The notes beneath the pieces were generated by a model, which searched no databases, had not been told where the DNA came from, and was given only the letters and a program-made list of their open reading frames with translations. From assembly GCA_030627405.1 (NCBI GenBank), contig DAOUSD010000002.1, positions 1-33,017 on the forward strand: DNA of 33,017 nt, read 5' to 3'. The translations under genes were made by a program, and so were the position numbers. This stretch comes from Deltaproteobacteria bacterium (GTDB lineage: Bacteria > Desulfobacterota > Desulfobacteria > Desulfobacterales > ETH-SRB1). Position 1 is the stretch's first letter. Each line of letters opens with the position of its first letter. Below, piece after piece: positions 1-8,892 of the stretch.

Positions 1-17
1 ACAGGTGGTTGCAAAGT

Positions 18-220
18 AACTGAAGTTTCACCGTTTTTAAATATTATGAACCAAAGCTATTACCATAAAACCTTTATAAAATGTGGTTTTGAAAGAGGTT
101 TTATAGGGTTTTGCTACTGTAGAGGCAAACTCCTATAAAATTAAATCCAATTTGGCCCAAATATCAGTCAATAATGGCATTTACAATATCGGCCTTATAA
201 AAAAACGTGAAACTTCAGTT
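18..220. mobile_element. MITE-like element, ends shared with the downstream IS
   Basis: A 203-bp segment without a coding frame is bounded by terminal inverted repeats. The left end (18-38) reads AACTGAAGTTTCACCG plus a T run; the right end (201-220) is its reverse complement with one base missing. The same left end recurs at 27842-27862 and its complement at 29415-29428, where they bound a full IS. This looks like a non-autonomous derivative that the IS transposase could mobilise. The interior is A/T-rich and does not obviously copy the IS interior. I see no clear target-site duplication. It fills the whole gene-free start of the window. Confidence 0.7.
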
Positions 221-242
221 ATAAAAAGTTGATGTTATTGAC

Positions 243-1331
243 ATGAAAGCACATAACTTAAAAATATATTTCCAAATACTAACAAATATTGCCTTACGGT
301 CAGTTAGAAAAAGCGGAAAAGTAGTTGGTCTTCCTGCACATCTACAAGTAGAAATTACAAATAAATGTAATTTAAGGTGCTTATCATGCCACCGCGATTT
401 ATTATATCCCAAAACTACAACAATGAGCTTTGAAAATTTTAAAAAGGTGTTTAATGATGTGCGCCCTTCTAAAATAAATGTTAGTGGTTTAGGAGAACCA
501 TTTCTAAACCCTGATGTGTTTAAAATTATTCGTTATGCAAAAAAAGCTGGTTCTGCTGTAAATTGTGCGACTAATTTTACATTAGTTAGGAATAAAATTG
601 AAAAAATATTAGATTCTGGAATTGATCAACTTAAGATATCCATTGACGCAGCTGATAGAGAAACCTTTCATAAGATAAGAAGGAAAGATTTGTATAATGT
701 TTTAATAGAAAATATTCAGAATCTCAACAGTGCAAAAGAAAAACATGGCATTGATAAACCGGACATTCGCTTTAATTTTGCTTTACAGAAAAATAACATA
801 AATGAATTGTTTGATACAATTGAGTTGGCTAAATCGCTTAATGTCAAATCAATGTATATACAATACCTTGTATATATCGATAGAGAAGAAAGAAAAAAAA
901 GCCTAGTGGGCAATCTAACTCCAGGAAAGATAAAAAAAGTCCTTTTAAAGGCCGACAAATTGACTAAATCTTATAAAATAACAACAAATATCAGCATGTG
1001 GAAGCGGGAATTTGATCTGTTTTGGAATAATATGCAACCTTTTGAAAATTTTGTTCCGAATAAAAAACATTGCTATTTCCCATGGTTCAGTTCATGGATT
1101 GATGCGGATGGTACTGTCAGGCCTTGTCCAATTATTCCATGGCAAAAGGATGTGGGCCATATGGGAAATGCATTTAATGAACCCTTCAAAGATATCTGGA
1201 ATAATATCAAATATCAAGAATTTAGAGCAGCTCTTGCAAGAGGTGAAAGGCCAACTGAACCCTGTCGTACCTGCATTCCTCAGAGTTTGTTTAATATTTT
1301 TCAAATTGGAACGAAATTATTGCCAAAGTAA
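243..1331 (+). CDS. Radical SAM / SPASM-domain protein
   Basis: This 362-residue protein is a radical SAM enzyme, a 4Fe-4S protein that cleaves S-adenosylmethionine to start radical chemistry. The cluster motif CNLRCLSC is at residues 42-49 (C42, C46, C49) after a short basic N-terminus. A Gly-Glu motif (GLGEP) follows near residue 82. The C-terminal third carries further cysteines (CYFPW, RPCPIIPW, CRTC) in the pattern of a SPASM domain, which usually binds auxiliary Fe-S clusters. Its substrate cannot be read from the sequence. Stand-alone radical SAM/SPASM genes are often found in polysaccharide clusters, where they may modify sugars or peptides. The start has no strong ribosome-binding site. 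It is the first gene of the locus, right after the MITE. Confidence 0.85.
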   Translation: MKAHNLKIYFQILTNIALRSVRKSGKVVGLPAHLQVEITNKCNLRCLSCHRDLLYPKTTTMSFENFKKVFNDVRPSKINVSGLGEPFLNPDVFKIIRYAKKAGSAVNCATNFTLVRNKIEKILDSGIDQLKISIDAADRETFHKIRRKDLYNVLIENIQNLNSAKEKHGIDKPDIRFNFALQKNNINELFDTIELAKSLNVKSMYIQYLVYIDREERKKSLVGNLTPGKIKKVLLKADKLTKSYKITTNISMWKREFDLFWNNMQPFENFVPNKKHCYFPWFSSWIDADGTVRPCPIIPWQKDVGHMGNAFNEPFKDIWNNIKYQEFRAALARGERPTEPCRTCIPQSLFNIFQIGTKLLPK

Positions 1332-1417
1332 TATTATCGGTAAGCCATAAGCCATAAGCGGTAGGTGAGAAGACAAAATTCTTAAAGCTTATAGCAAAAA
1401 CAAAGCGAAATATAATT

Positions 1418-3283
1418 ATGTGCGGTATATGTGGATTTGTAGGAAATTATAGTCGGGATTTGTTAGAAAAAATGACCGATATCATGTCTCATCGTGGCCC
1501 TGATGATCGTGGGTTTTACAAAGATGATGACGTAGGGCTTGGGCATCGCCGATTAAGTATTATTGACTTACAGTCAGGTCATCAGCCCATCTTTAATGAG
1601 AATGATTCTATAGTTTTGATTTATAACGGGGAAACGTATAACTTTTCGACGTTACGTGAAGATCTTCTAAAAAAGGGGCATCAATTTAAAACCCGCACTG
1701 ATTCTGAGGTAATCGTACATCTCTACGAAGAACATGGAGAACGTTGCGTTGATTATCTTCGCGGAATGTTTGCTTTTGCTATTTGGGATAAAAAGAAAAA
1801 GGAACTTTTTTTAGCCCGCGATCGATTTGGTATTAAACCGCTATATTTTACTGAAACCTCGTCAGGTATATTTATTTTCGCTTCAGAGATAAAATCGATT
1901 CTTCAAATTCCAGATGTAAAAAGAGAAATCGATCCTATTGCTGTTGATCAATATTTTACGTTTCGATATGTTCCCGAGAATAGAACGATGTTTAAGAATA
2001 TATATAAACTTGAACCGGGGCATATTTTAATCCGTAAGAATAATAACAATGAAATAAAACAGTATTGGGACATTTCATTTGATAATAAACCCTTTTTTGA
2101 AAAAAATGAAAATGAAGTTGCGCAGCAACTTACTGAATTATTACAAGAGTCAATCAAACTACGATTGATTAGCGATGTACCTTTGGGTGCATACCTTTCT
2201 GGTGGATTAGATTCTAGTTTTATGGTTGCCCTCATGAGCAGGATTTGTTCTGAGCCCCTTGAGACGTTTTCGATAGGGTTTGATGATGAGAAATGGGATG
2301 AGTCTCTCTATTCAGATTTGATTGCAGAAGAATTTCACACGAATCATCACAAGCTACGTGCTGAGTCAAAAGCAATTGAATTAATAGAAAAAGTTATCTG
2401 GCACTTGGATGAGCCAATGGCTGATGCGGCAACAATACCGACTTATATGATGTCAAAGTTAACGCGGGAATATGTGACGGTTGTCTTAAGTGGAGAAGGT
2501 GCGGACGAAATCTTTGCAGGATATGATAAATATAAGGTATTGACATCAGGAAATGCAATAAAATCTGTTGTATTTTCACCTTTTTTCAATCTCTTATCGC
2601 AGATTCCGTATAGAAACATTAAAGCAACACGGTTATGTGAATATTTAGGAAACGTCCATGATATAGCGCGTGCATATATACGTCTGCAGTCGGTATTTTC
2701 TGAAAAAGAAAAGAGTTTCTTGTATTCTGATGAATATAAAAAGACTCTGGGCAATGTTAATAGTTCTGTTGAAATAATACAAAAATATATTACAAAATTT
2801 GATGATGTTTTGAATAATTTGCTTTATGTGGATATTAAAACATGGCTTCCGAATGATGTATTACTAAAGAATGATAAGATGACGATGGCTAATTCGATAG
2901 AAGCACGTGTTCCCTTTTTAGATCATGTTTTTGCTGAGTATTGTGCACATATCCCGGTAAAGATGAAATTGAAGGGTTTAACAGATAAGTATATTCTCAG
3001 AAAAGCAATGCAGTCAGTTGTGCCGGATACTATTATTAAGAGGAAAAAACATGGTTTTACTGTTCCTATTCAAAAATGGATGGCGGGCAGTTTACTTGAT
3101 TATTGTAAAAAGGTTCTCTCAAGAGAAAATATTGAGCGACGGGGTTATCTGAATTATTCCTTTATTGAACCGCTGTTGAACAGGGATCTTGATAACATCT
3201 ACTATCGCCGCCAATTTTGGAGCGTTCTTACCTTTGAACTCTGGTGCCAGATTTTTTTAGATAGACAGTATCCTGCATTATGA
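1418..3283 (+). CDS. asnB: Asparagine synthase-type amidotransferase (glutamine-hydrolysing)
   Basis: This 621-residue protein has the two-domain asparagine synthase B layout. It starts MCGICG, so processed Cys2 is the N-terminal glutaminase nucleophile; SHRGPDD and GHRRLSI are typical of that domain. The synthetase domain has the pyrophosphate-loop motif SGGLDSS at residues 261-267 and the downstream LSGEGADE motif. Such enzymes move ammonia from glutamine to an adenylated carboxylate. Homologues in exosortase and capsule clusters are thought to amidate sugar acids or amino-acid substituents rather than make asparagine, and the context favours that. No good Shine-Dalgarno precedes the ATG. 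The 86-bp gap upstream contains a short GCCATAA tandem repeat. A paralogue with a dead glutaminase site lies at 15318. Confidence 0.9.
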   Translation: MCGICGFVGNYSRDLLEKMTDIMSHRGPDDRGFYKDDDVGLGHRRLSIIDLQSGHQPIFNENDSIVLIYNGETYNFSTLREDLLKKGHQFKTRTDSEVIVHLYEEHGERCVDYLRGMFAFAIWDKKKKELFLARDRFGIKPLYFTETSSGIFIFASEIKSILQIPDVKREIDPIAVDQYFTFRYVPENRTMFKNIYKLEPGHILIRKNNNNEIKQYWDISFDNKPFFEKNENEVAQQLTELLQESIKLRLISDVPLGAYLSGGLDSSFMVALMSRICSEPLETFSIGFDDEKWDESLYSDLIAEEFHTNHHKLRAESKAIELIEKVIWHLDEPMADAATIPTYMMSKLTREYVTVVLSGEGADEIFAGYDKYKVLTSGNAIKSVVFSPFFNLLSQIPYRNIKATRLCEYLGNVHDIARAYIRLQSVFSEKEKSFLYSDEYKKTLGNVNSSVEIIQKYITKFDDVLNNLLYVDIKTWLPNDVLLKNDKMTMANSIEARVPFLDHVFAEYCAHIPVKMKLKGLTDKYILRKAMQSVVPDTIIKRKKHGFTVPIQKWMAGSLLDYCKKVLSRENIERRGYLNYSFIEPLLNRDLDNIYYRRQFWSVLTFELWCQIFLDRQYPAL

Positions 3284-3305
3284 ATTTATTTGAAATGATC
3301 TAATT

Positions 3306-3527
3306 ATGCCAAGAGATCAGTCCGATGCGGATGATAACGATGTTGATACTGCAATTCCAACCCGAGACTTTTTATTGCGCACCCTGCCAAAAATTATTGG
3401 TCAATGGCCACCTGTGCCCTTTTTAGGAAAAATTCAAAGATCCTTTGGAATTACCAAACGGACAGGCAGGCAGGATTTAATTATGAACAAAAACAAAGCC
3501 AATTATCCGACAGGATTAGCTGGATAG
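3306..3527 (+). CDS. Small ORF, unrecognised, doubtful
   Basis: This 73-codon frame lies in the 374-bp space between the amidotransferase and the Rpn-type gene. It begins MPRDQSDADDND and is otherwise ordinary in composition. I recognise no family. It lacks a convincing ribosome-binding site and could be a remnant of a gene broken when the Rpn gene arrived. The rest of this gap (3528-3657) holds only degenerate GCGCCATGCGC-like repeats. Confidence 0.25.
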   Translation: MPRDQSDADDNDVDTAIPTRDFLLRTLPKIIGQWPPVPFLGKIQRSFGITKRTGRQDLIMNKNKANYPTGLAG

Positions 3528-3594
3528 TATAGGAATTTCCTTTTATGTTCGGCTCTTCTCTCAAAGAGGGATTAAGGCTTTTGCCTTTCTTAAC

Positions 3595-3640
3595 GCCATG
3601 CGCCATGCGCTCTGCACCTTACACTATGCTCTATGCGCCA
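3595..3640. repeat. Degenerate CCATGCGC-type low-complexity repeat
   Basis: Short imperfect units of the kind GCCATGCGC, CTCTGCACC and CTATGCGCC follow one another just before the Rpn-family gene. A related low-complexity tract (CCCTGCT repeated) lies just after that gene at 4737-4757, and a GCCATAA repeat lies at 1340-1357. They are non-coding, although they extend the nuclease reading frame upstream by 20 codons. Confidence 0.5.
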
Positions 3641-3657
3641 CAAAGGAACTCGGACAA

Positions 3658-4668
3658 ATGACAGAAATATCCAATCCTCATGACCGGTTTTTCAAAGACG
3701 TGCTTTCGCGCAGAGAGGCTGCACGGGATTTTGTGCTTCACTACCTGCCAGCGGAGGTGGCAAAGCTTTTGGATGTTGAATCGCTGGTGGTAAGCAAAGA
3801 TTCTTTTGTGGATAAAGAGCTAAGAGAGCATTTTTCAGATATCATTTATCAGGTTGACCTAAAGCAGGGAGATTCTGCTTATATTTATCTGCTCTTTGAG
3901 CATAAGAGCTATTCAGATCCTCTGATTGCCTTGCATCTTTTGCGTTACATGATAAAAATATGGGAACAGGGTGTCAAACAGGGCAAAGCAAGGCCGTTTT
4001 CACCGATTATTCCCATTGTGGTCTATCATGGAAAGTCAAAATGGAAGGCCGGTCCTGATTTTTATGCGCTTTTTGATCTTCCCGACGGATTACAGGCATA
4101 TATGCCCAATTTTCGTTATCTCCTTTGTGATCTTTCGCACCGCAGCGATGAAGAACTCAAAGGTACTGTTATTTTGAGAGCCGCGTTTTTGCTGTTGAAA
4201 CATATTTTTTCGGATGATCTGAGTGACCGGCTGCCGGAAATTTTGAGTCTTTTAAAGCGCCTTTCGGACAAACAAAGCGGTCTTGAATACCTGGAAACCA
4301 TTTTGAAATATCTGGCCTCAGGCACGGACAAGGTAGGAGCCAAAGAGCTTAAAAAACTTGTTACGAAAATTTTCGAAGATAAAGGAGAAGATATCATGCC
4401 TACATTAGCTGAGCAATGGACTCAACAGGGAATTCAGCAGGGAATTCAGCAGGGAATTCAGCAGGGAATTCAGCAGGGAAAGCTTCAAAGTGTGCGTGAG
4501 AGCGTCCTTGAAAGCCTTGAAGCCAGGTTTGAGGTTGTCCCGCGGTCTGTTGTCAAGAAAATTGATCAAATCGAAGAATTGTCTTTGTTGAAGATTCTCC
4601 ACAAAAAAAGTGTTGTTGTTGACTCTCTGGAGCAATTCAAAGAGATTATGGCAAGGCTTATGGAGTAG
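3658..4668 (+). CDS. Rpn/PD-(D/E)XK family nuclease (putative transposase family)
   Basis: The 336-residue product resembles the Rpn (recombination-promoting nuclease) family, once called putative transposases. The N-terminus HDRFFKDVLSR followed by FVLHYLP is typical. The region FSDIIYQVDL...LLFEHKS fits a PD-(D/E)XK core, with D in SDII and E/K in FEHK. Family members nick or cut DNA and promote RecA-independent recombination. The open frame extends to 3598 through repeat DNA, but the ATG at 3658 has AAAGGA at 3642-3647 and starts the conserved N-terminus, so I place the start there. Near the C-terminus is a GIQQ tandem repeat. The gene interrupts the polysaccharide locus and has no evident role in it; it is probably a hitchhiking element. 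Confidence 0.85.
   Translation: MTEISNPHDRFFKDVLSRREAARDFVLHYLPAEVAKLLDVESLVVSKDSFVDKELREHFSDIIYQVDLKQGDSAYIYLLFEHKSYSDPLIALHLLRYMIKIWEQGVKQGKARPFSPIIPIVVYHGKSKWKAGPDFYALFDLPDGLQAYMPNFRYLLCDLSHRSDEELKGTVILRAAFLLLKHIFSDDLSDRLPEILSLLKRLSDKQSGLEYLETILKYLASGTDKVGAKELKKLVTKIFEDKGEDIMPTLAEQWTQQGIQQGIQQGIQQGIQQGKLQSVRESVLESLEARFEVVPRSVVKKIDQIEELSLLKILHKKSVVVDSLEQFKEIMARLME
4424..4480 (+). repeat. 12-bp tandem repeat encoding Gly-Ile-Gln-Gln
   Basis: About four and a half copies of the 12-bp unit CAGCAGGGAATT lie inside the Rpn-type gene and encode QQGI repeats. The last copies are identical to one another. The length of 12 keeps the frame, so copy number can change without breaking the protein. It probably forms a flexible or coiled linker before the C-terminal helix. 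Confidence 0.85.
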
Positions 4669-4864
4669 AAAAATCAACAAAGCCGTCGTACTGCTTTGAA
4701 AATTAAGTAGTTTTCTTTCCGCACCTATGAGCTTTTTTCCCTGCTCCCTGCTCCCTGCGCTTTTCGTTCTGCGCTTTGTGGTCTTGTGCTAAATTCATTT
4801 AACCGTACTTTGCAACCAATGCGCACGCTCCTCGCCTGAGAGGTTAAAACATAGTTTTCCCGAC
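4669..4864. other. Gene-free spacer with weak hairpin and low-complexity tract
   Basis: This spacer holds a weak 6-bp hairpin right after the Rpn-type stop (CAAAGC at 4678-4683, GCTTTG at 4693-4698) that could be a poor terminator. It also holds a CCCTGCT tandem tract at 4737-4757. I see no gene, RNA or convincing promoter in it. Confidence 0.4.
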
Positions 4865-5077
4865 ATGATTAACTCGATTAACAAGATAAGCTTCATGAAA
4901 AATCGAATCTACAGATCTTTAGTACTTCTCATCTTAATAGTCATTTTGGGTGGTTTTTTGCGATTTTATCATTTAGGAAATCTTCCTATTGAAGGCGACA
5001 ATAGCTTTCATGCACTTTCCGCCAAGGGAATTTTAGAATATGGCGTCCCTAATTGGCTCATTATAGACCATGTCTGA
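4865..5077 (+). pseudogene. Truncated N-terminus of a GT39/ArnT-like membrane glycosyltransferase
   Basis: The 70-codon frame encodes a hydrophobic first helix followed by LRFYHLGNLPIEGDN and then stops. This is the start of a polyprenyl-phosphate-dependent membrane glycosyltransferase, comparable to the intact gene just downstream, which has LRFIHLG after its first helix. The rest of the protein is missing, so this is a decayed copy. The 114 bases between it and the next gene contain only short frames: one of 39 codons at 5127-5246 overlaps the downstream start, and I do not recognise it. Confidence 0.6.
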
Positions 5078-5191
5078 GCCCTGGGATGAGTATCGGGCAA
5101 AGGTGGCTTGAAGCTGAAATGCGAAAATGGGAAGAGTTATTTTTGAGCGAACCCTCAGTACCCCTGAACTACGAATGATGGAGATGATCGA

Positions 5192-6883
5192 ATGTCTGAA
5201 TATAGCCGATTACTATCAACTTTACTACCCAATACACTTTCATTAAGACCTCGCACAAAAAACTTGTTGATATTTGGAGTGATCCTGGGACTTTGCGCCT
5301 TACGTTTCATACATTTGGGTGCTGATACGCCAATAGGAGTCTCTAATAATATAGGTTTATATGTAGATGAAGGATATAAAACACTTGATCCTCGCAATCT
5401 GGTGCTTTTTGGAAGCGAAAAATGGCATCCTGACGATGATTATCCTGGTTGGATTAAAAATAGCCCGCTCACACAATGGCCATATTACTTTGCTTTCCAG
5501 ACATTTGGAGTAAATATAGAAAGTGCCCGCCTTGTCACGATCTTATCGTTTTTTATCCTGCTGTGCGGATATGCTTATACGATGGCCAATCGTTATAGCG
5601 CAAAGTTATTGTTTGTTGGTCTATGCGTTTTGGGACTGCAAAATACTATCTTTTTCTTCTCCCGGGTCGCACTGTTTGAAGTTCCCATCATTACATTTGT
5701 TTATTTAATATTATTTCTTTTCATTAAGATAGAGCATTCTCCACTTGTTGCCAAATTAGCTGTCCTTTTATTAGGCGCGATCCTTTCGGTATGTTGCATT
5801 AAAGCCTCTGCAATGATTTATTTATTCCCTGTAATTATAACTACAATACTTGCCTCAGCCTTTAAGTGTACTTTTTTTCAAAAGAAAATCACTTTCTGTT
5901 GGGTTTCGCTATCCTTCATATGTTTAATCTTGTTATTAGCTATTTTTTTTTACGATAGGTACGAATCCAGAATTTCATTTTCTTTTATAATAAAACGTGT
6001 ACTAATTTACCGCGCAATAGATTCCGCCCCTTGTATAGTTATTATGGGGCTGTTTTGTGCTTGCCAAGGTTTACTATCTCGTCCAAAAGCATATTTGAAT
6101 GACAATTACAGTGCAGGCCTATTGGGTATTGTCGTATTATGTCCCATTCTATTGGCATTTTTTTCATATAACCCTTTGCGATATTATGTCCCTATTTTGC
6201 CTGCATATATACTACTATTCCTTGAATGGTTCCATCAAAAAACATGGAACCACACTGTTGCTAAACGATTGTCACCGTTATATTCCACGGCAATATTCAT
6301 TATTCTGATTCCTCTCGTTTTCTATATTGCTCATTCTCTTAACAAGCATATTTTAACTTTGCTGCCCGTAAAGATAGGAGATGAGCCTGGTATCTCAGAT
6401 TCTTCTATGCTTGAACTCTTGACTCCCGTAGCGGTTTTTTTGTCAGCATTAATCTATTGCACACGACGATATATCTTTTCAACAAACATAATTGTTGCAA
6501 GTTGCATTCTAATGTTTGTTTTATGTTTTTTTTACAACGCTACTTTGTTAAGCCGTTTTTTCTTATACCCGTCTTATCAGTCTCAGAATATTCAAACGGA
6601 AATTGAAAATATTGTGCCACCAGAAGCTATAATAGCAGGCGATTGGGCTCCATTTTTTCTTCTCAGTACGAAAATCAAGTCATTATATATGAATACTAAG
6701 TTTAATCGAGATACAATAATGTCCATTCGCCCCAATTATCTGCTTTATAGTGATAATAGGAATTCCTTTCTAAACATGCAAGCCATTAGCGAGCTAAATG
6801 ACGTAACCTTGGGTACTCCTCTGTATGAATCATACTATAACGCCAAAGGTGTGATACTATATCCAATCATATATAATAAGTAG
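5192..6883 (+). CDS. GT39/ArnT-like integral membrane glycosyltransferase
   Basis: This 563-residue protein has about ten to twelve hydrophobic segments with a large N-terminal extracytoplasmic loop after the first. That loop contains YVDEGYKTLDPRNL, matching the acidic first-loop motif of GT39/PMT-fold enzymes that take sugars from polyprenyl-phosphate donors (GT-C fold). A soluble tail of about 100 residues ends the protein. It would act on the periplasmic side of the inner membrane, adding a sugar to the glycan or to a protein. GGAG at 5180-5183 sits eight bases before the ATG and supports this start. A truncated relative lies directly upstream. The acceptor is unknown. Confidence 0.75.
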   Translation: MSEYSRLLSTLLPNTLSLRPRTKNLLIFGVILGLCALRFIHLGADTPIGVSNNIGLYVDEGYKTLDPRNLVLFGSEKWHPDDDYPGWIKNSPLTQWPYYFAFQTFGVNIESARLVTILSFFILLCGYAYTMANRYSAKLLFVGLCVLGLQNTIFFFSRVALFEVPIITFVYLILFLFIKIEHSPLVAKLAVLLLGAILSVCCIKASAMIYLFPVIITTILASAFKCTFFQKKITFCWVSLSFICLILLLAIFFYDRYESRISFSFIIKRVLIYRAIDSAPCIVIMGLFCACQGLLSRPKAYLNDNYSAGLLGIVVLCPILLAFFSYNPLRYYVPILPAYILLFLEWFHQKTWNHTVAKRLSPLYSTAIFIILIPLVFYIAHSLNKHILTLLPVKIGDEPGISDSSMLELLTPVAVFLSALIYCTRRYIFSTNIIVASCILMFVLCFFYNATLLSRFFLYPSYQSQNIQTEIENIVPPEAIIAGDWAPFFLLSTKIKSLYMNTKFNRDTIMSIRPNYLLYSDNRNSFLNMQAISELNDVTLGTPLYESYYNAKGVILYPIIYNK

Positions 6884-7056
6884 CGTATATGTTGAGAGCA
6901 GTTTCCCTCACGCTATGATGCTATGTTTACCAGAAGAATCAGTTGTCCTGGTTTTTGAATTTTGGAACCCGTTCCTTGCATCAACCGTGATGAGTTATGC
7001 GCTTTGCTAAAGGCAAGGTTTGAACTACTACCTGAGAGGCCGAGCGGTCCACTGGA

Positions 7057-8034
7057 ATGAATAGGAATATCGAAAAAAATAAAGTGAGCGTTATTATTCC
7101 GACTTATAATAGAGCGGAGTTTCTTGGGGGGGCGGTGAGGAGTGTAATCAAGCAAGAATATGACAATATAGAAATAATCATAGTTGACGACATGTCCACG
7201 GATAACACAGAATCAGTAGTTGAATCCCTAATGACAATATTTCCTTCTATTGTGTATTGTGAAAATGATCACAATAAAGGTCCATCAGGAGCAAGAAATA
7301 CTGGAATCATCAAGTCATCAGGAGAATATATAGCCTTTTTAGATTCTGACGATATTTGGTTGGAAGGTCATTTGACCAACGGATTGAAAGTTTTTGACAA
7401 GAATCCTGAGATAGATGTTATTTTTGGAAACTTTAGCGTTGTTGATCTTCATAATGATAAGCACAGATATAATTTTTTTGATCAAAAAAAAATATTATTT
7501 ACCCTTAACTCCGTGCAGATTGCACCCAACATTAGAATATTGCAGGACAATCTATTTGAAGCTTTAATACAGGAAAATTTTTTTCATTTTGGAAGTTCAA
7601 TTATCAGGAAGTCATCCACTAATGGAGTCCTTTTAGATGAATCTATCATGTTTGCTGAAGACCGCGATTTTGCAATAAGACTTTACAAGGAAGTAAACGC
7701 TACATTTGCGTATTGTGAAGATCCTGTATTTATATTGTATAGGCATAATTCAAACCTGATTAAATACAGTGAGTTAAATAACAGCCAACAGGTCATAGAA
7801 GCACATTTATATTTATTTACAAAATATTTAAGGAGCTATGACCTCTCACATTCAGAAAAAAGAACCTTAACCAACCTCATTTCCAAAAGGCTTTTAAGCC
7901 TTTCCTACGTTTATAGAATGAAAAAAGAACATCATAATGCTTTTTCATGTGTCATAAAAAGTTTTAAATATAGCCTCTCATTAAATCAGTTTAAAGAATT
8001 AACTAAGGTTTTAATCACACGGGGAATTCGCTAA
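7057..8034 (+). CDS. Family 2 glycosyltransferase
   Basis: The 325-residue product is a cytoplasmic GT-A-fold glycosyltransferase. SVIIPTYNRAEFL near residue 11 begins the nucleotide-binding strand. EIIIVDDMSTDNT supplies the UDP-contacting Asp residues, and AFLDSDDIWL is the metal-binding DXD-like motif. ARNTGI in between is also typical. It probably transfers a sugar from a nucleotide donor to the lipid-linked glycan. It stands directly before the exosortase gene with an 18-bp gap. The 173-bp spacer upstream shows no gene or convincing Shine-Dalgarno. Donor and acceptor cannot be told from sequence. Confidence 0.88.
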   Translation: MNRNIEKNKVSVIIPTYNRAEFLGGAVRSVIKQEYDNIEIIIVDDMSTDNTESVVESLMTIFPSIVYCENDHNKGPSGARNTGIIKSSGEYIAFLDSDDIWLEGHLTNGLKVFDKNPEIDVIFGNFSVVDLHNDKHRYNFFDQKKILFTLNSVQIAPNIRILQDNLFEALIQENFFHFGSSIIRKSSTNGVLLDESIMFAEDRDFAIRLYKEVNATFAYCEDPVFILYRHNSNLIKYSELNNSQQVIEAHLYLFTKYLRSYDLSHSEKRTLTNLISKRLLSLSYVYRMKKEHHNAFSCVIKSFKYSLSLNQFKELTKVLITRGIR

Positions 8035-8052
8035 ATTTAGCGGTTTAGAACG

Positions 8053-8892
8053 ATGGCAAATAGAAAGCCTATCTTATTGATGACATCTCTATTTTTTTCT
8101 TTTGTTTTTGCATACTTCCCGGTATGGGAAAGACTCATATTGGGTTGGTACAGCTCTGATGAATATTCTCACGGATTTTTTATCGTTCCTCTTTGTATTT
8201 ACATAATCTGGCGAAAGAAAGAGATCTTGACTGAAATTCCAGTCAAGCCATCCTGGTGGGGCCTATCGTTGGTTATATTCTCATTATTTCTTTACTTATT
8301 TGCTTATTTTGCTGAAATATCAACCATTGCGTCTTTTTCCATGGTTGTATTATTAGCAGGAGTTATCATCTATTTATATGGTTTTTTAATTTTCAAGGAA
8401 TTACTTTTTCCATTGTTTTTTCTCCTTTTCATGATTCCCATACCCGCCCAGATATATTCTTCTCTGACAATACCTTTGCAGCTTTTTGTGACCAAGGTTA
8501 GTGTCTGGTTAGGTTCAACTATTGGTATCCCGATTTATCGGGAAGGCAACGTCATCCATCTTCCGGATCGAACTATGCAGGTTGTTCAGGCATGTAGCGG
8601 CCTTAGATCTATGATATCACTTTTAATGCTGGGTGCTATTTTTGGATATTTGAGCCTTAAATCCAATATGTTAAGATTTGCCTTGTTTCTTTCAGGAATA
8701 CCGGCTGCAATTTTTGTCAATATTATCAGGGTATCTTTGATGGTATTTGCTTTTTATTTTTTTAATTATGACCTTACAAAAGATTCTGTTCACACAGTAT
8801 TTGGAATTATTATTTTCTTCATAGCTTTGATTATTATAGTTCTCACAAAAGGAGTGCTATCCATTTGGGACAAATCAGCCACAGAAAAATAA
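8053..8892 (+). CDS. Exosortase (EpsH/Xrt family transpeptidase)
   Basis: This 279-residue protein has about eight hydrophobic segments. It carries the exosortase catalytic signature: Cys181 in QACSGLRS, Arg226 in NIIRVSL and His247 in DSVHTVFG. Exosortases are membrane cysteine transpeptidases that cut C-terminal PEP-CTERM-like sorting signals and are coupled to exopolysaccharide production. EYSHGFFIVP near residue 38 is a further family motif. The subtype (A, D or other) cannot be fixed here, although the amidotransferase and polymerase neighbours resemble exosortase A loci. The gene overlaps the EpsI gene. No protein with a recognisable PEP-CTERM tail occurs in this window, so substrates must be elsewhere. 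Confidence 0.93.
   Translation: MANRKPILLMTSLFFSFVFAYFPVWERLILGWYSSDEYSHGFFIVPLCIYIIWRKKEILTEIPVKPSWWGLSLVIFSLFLYLFAYFAEISTIASFSMVVLLAGVIIYLYGFLIFKELLFPLFFLLFMIPIPAQIYSSLTIPLQLFVTKVSVWLGSTIGIPIYREGNVIHLPDRTMQVVQACSGLRSMISLLMLGAIFGYLSLKSNMLRFALFLSGIPAAIFVNIIRVSLMVFAFYFFNYDLTKDSVHTVFGIIIFFIALIIIVLTKGVLSIWDKSATEK

Noticed and set aside
7..4817. 12-bp inverted match GGTTGCAAAGTA (7-18) and TACTTTGCAACC (4806-4817)
   Set aside because: Matches of this length are expected by chance in 33 kb, and nothing else is shared around them.
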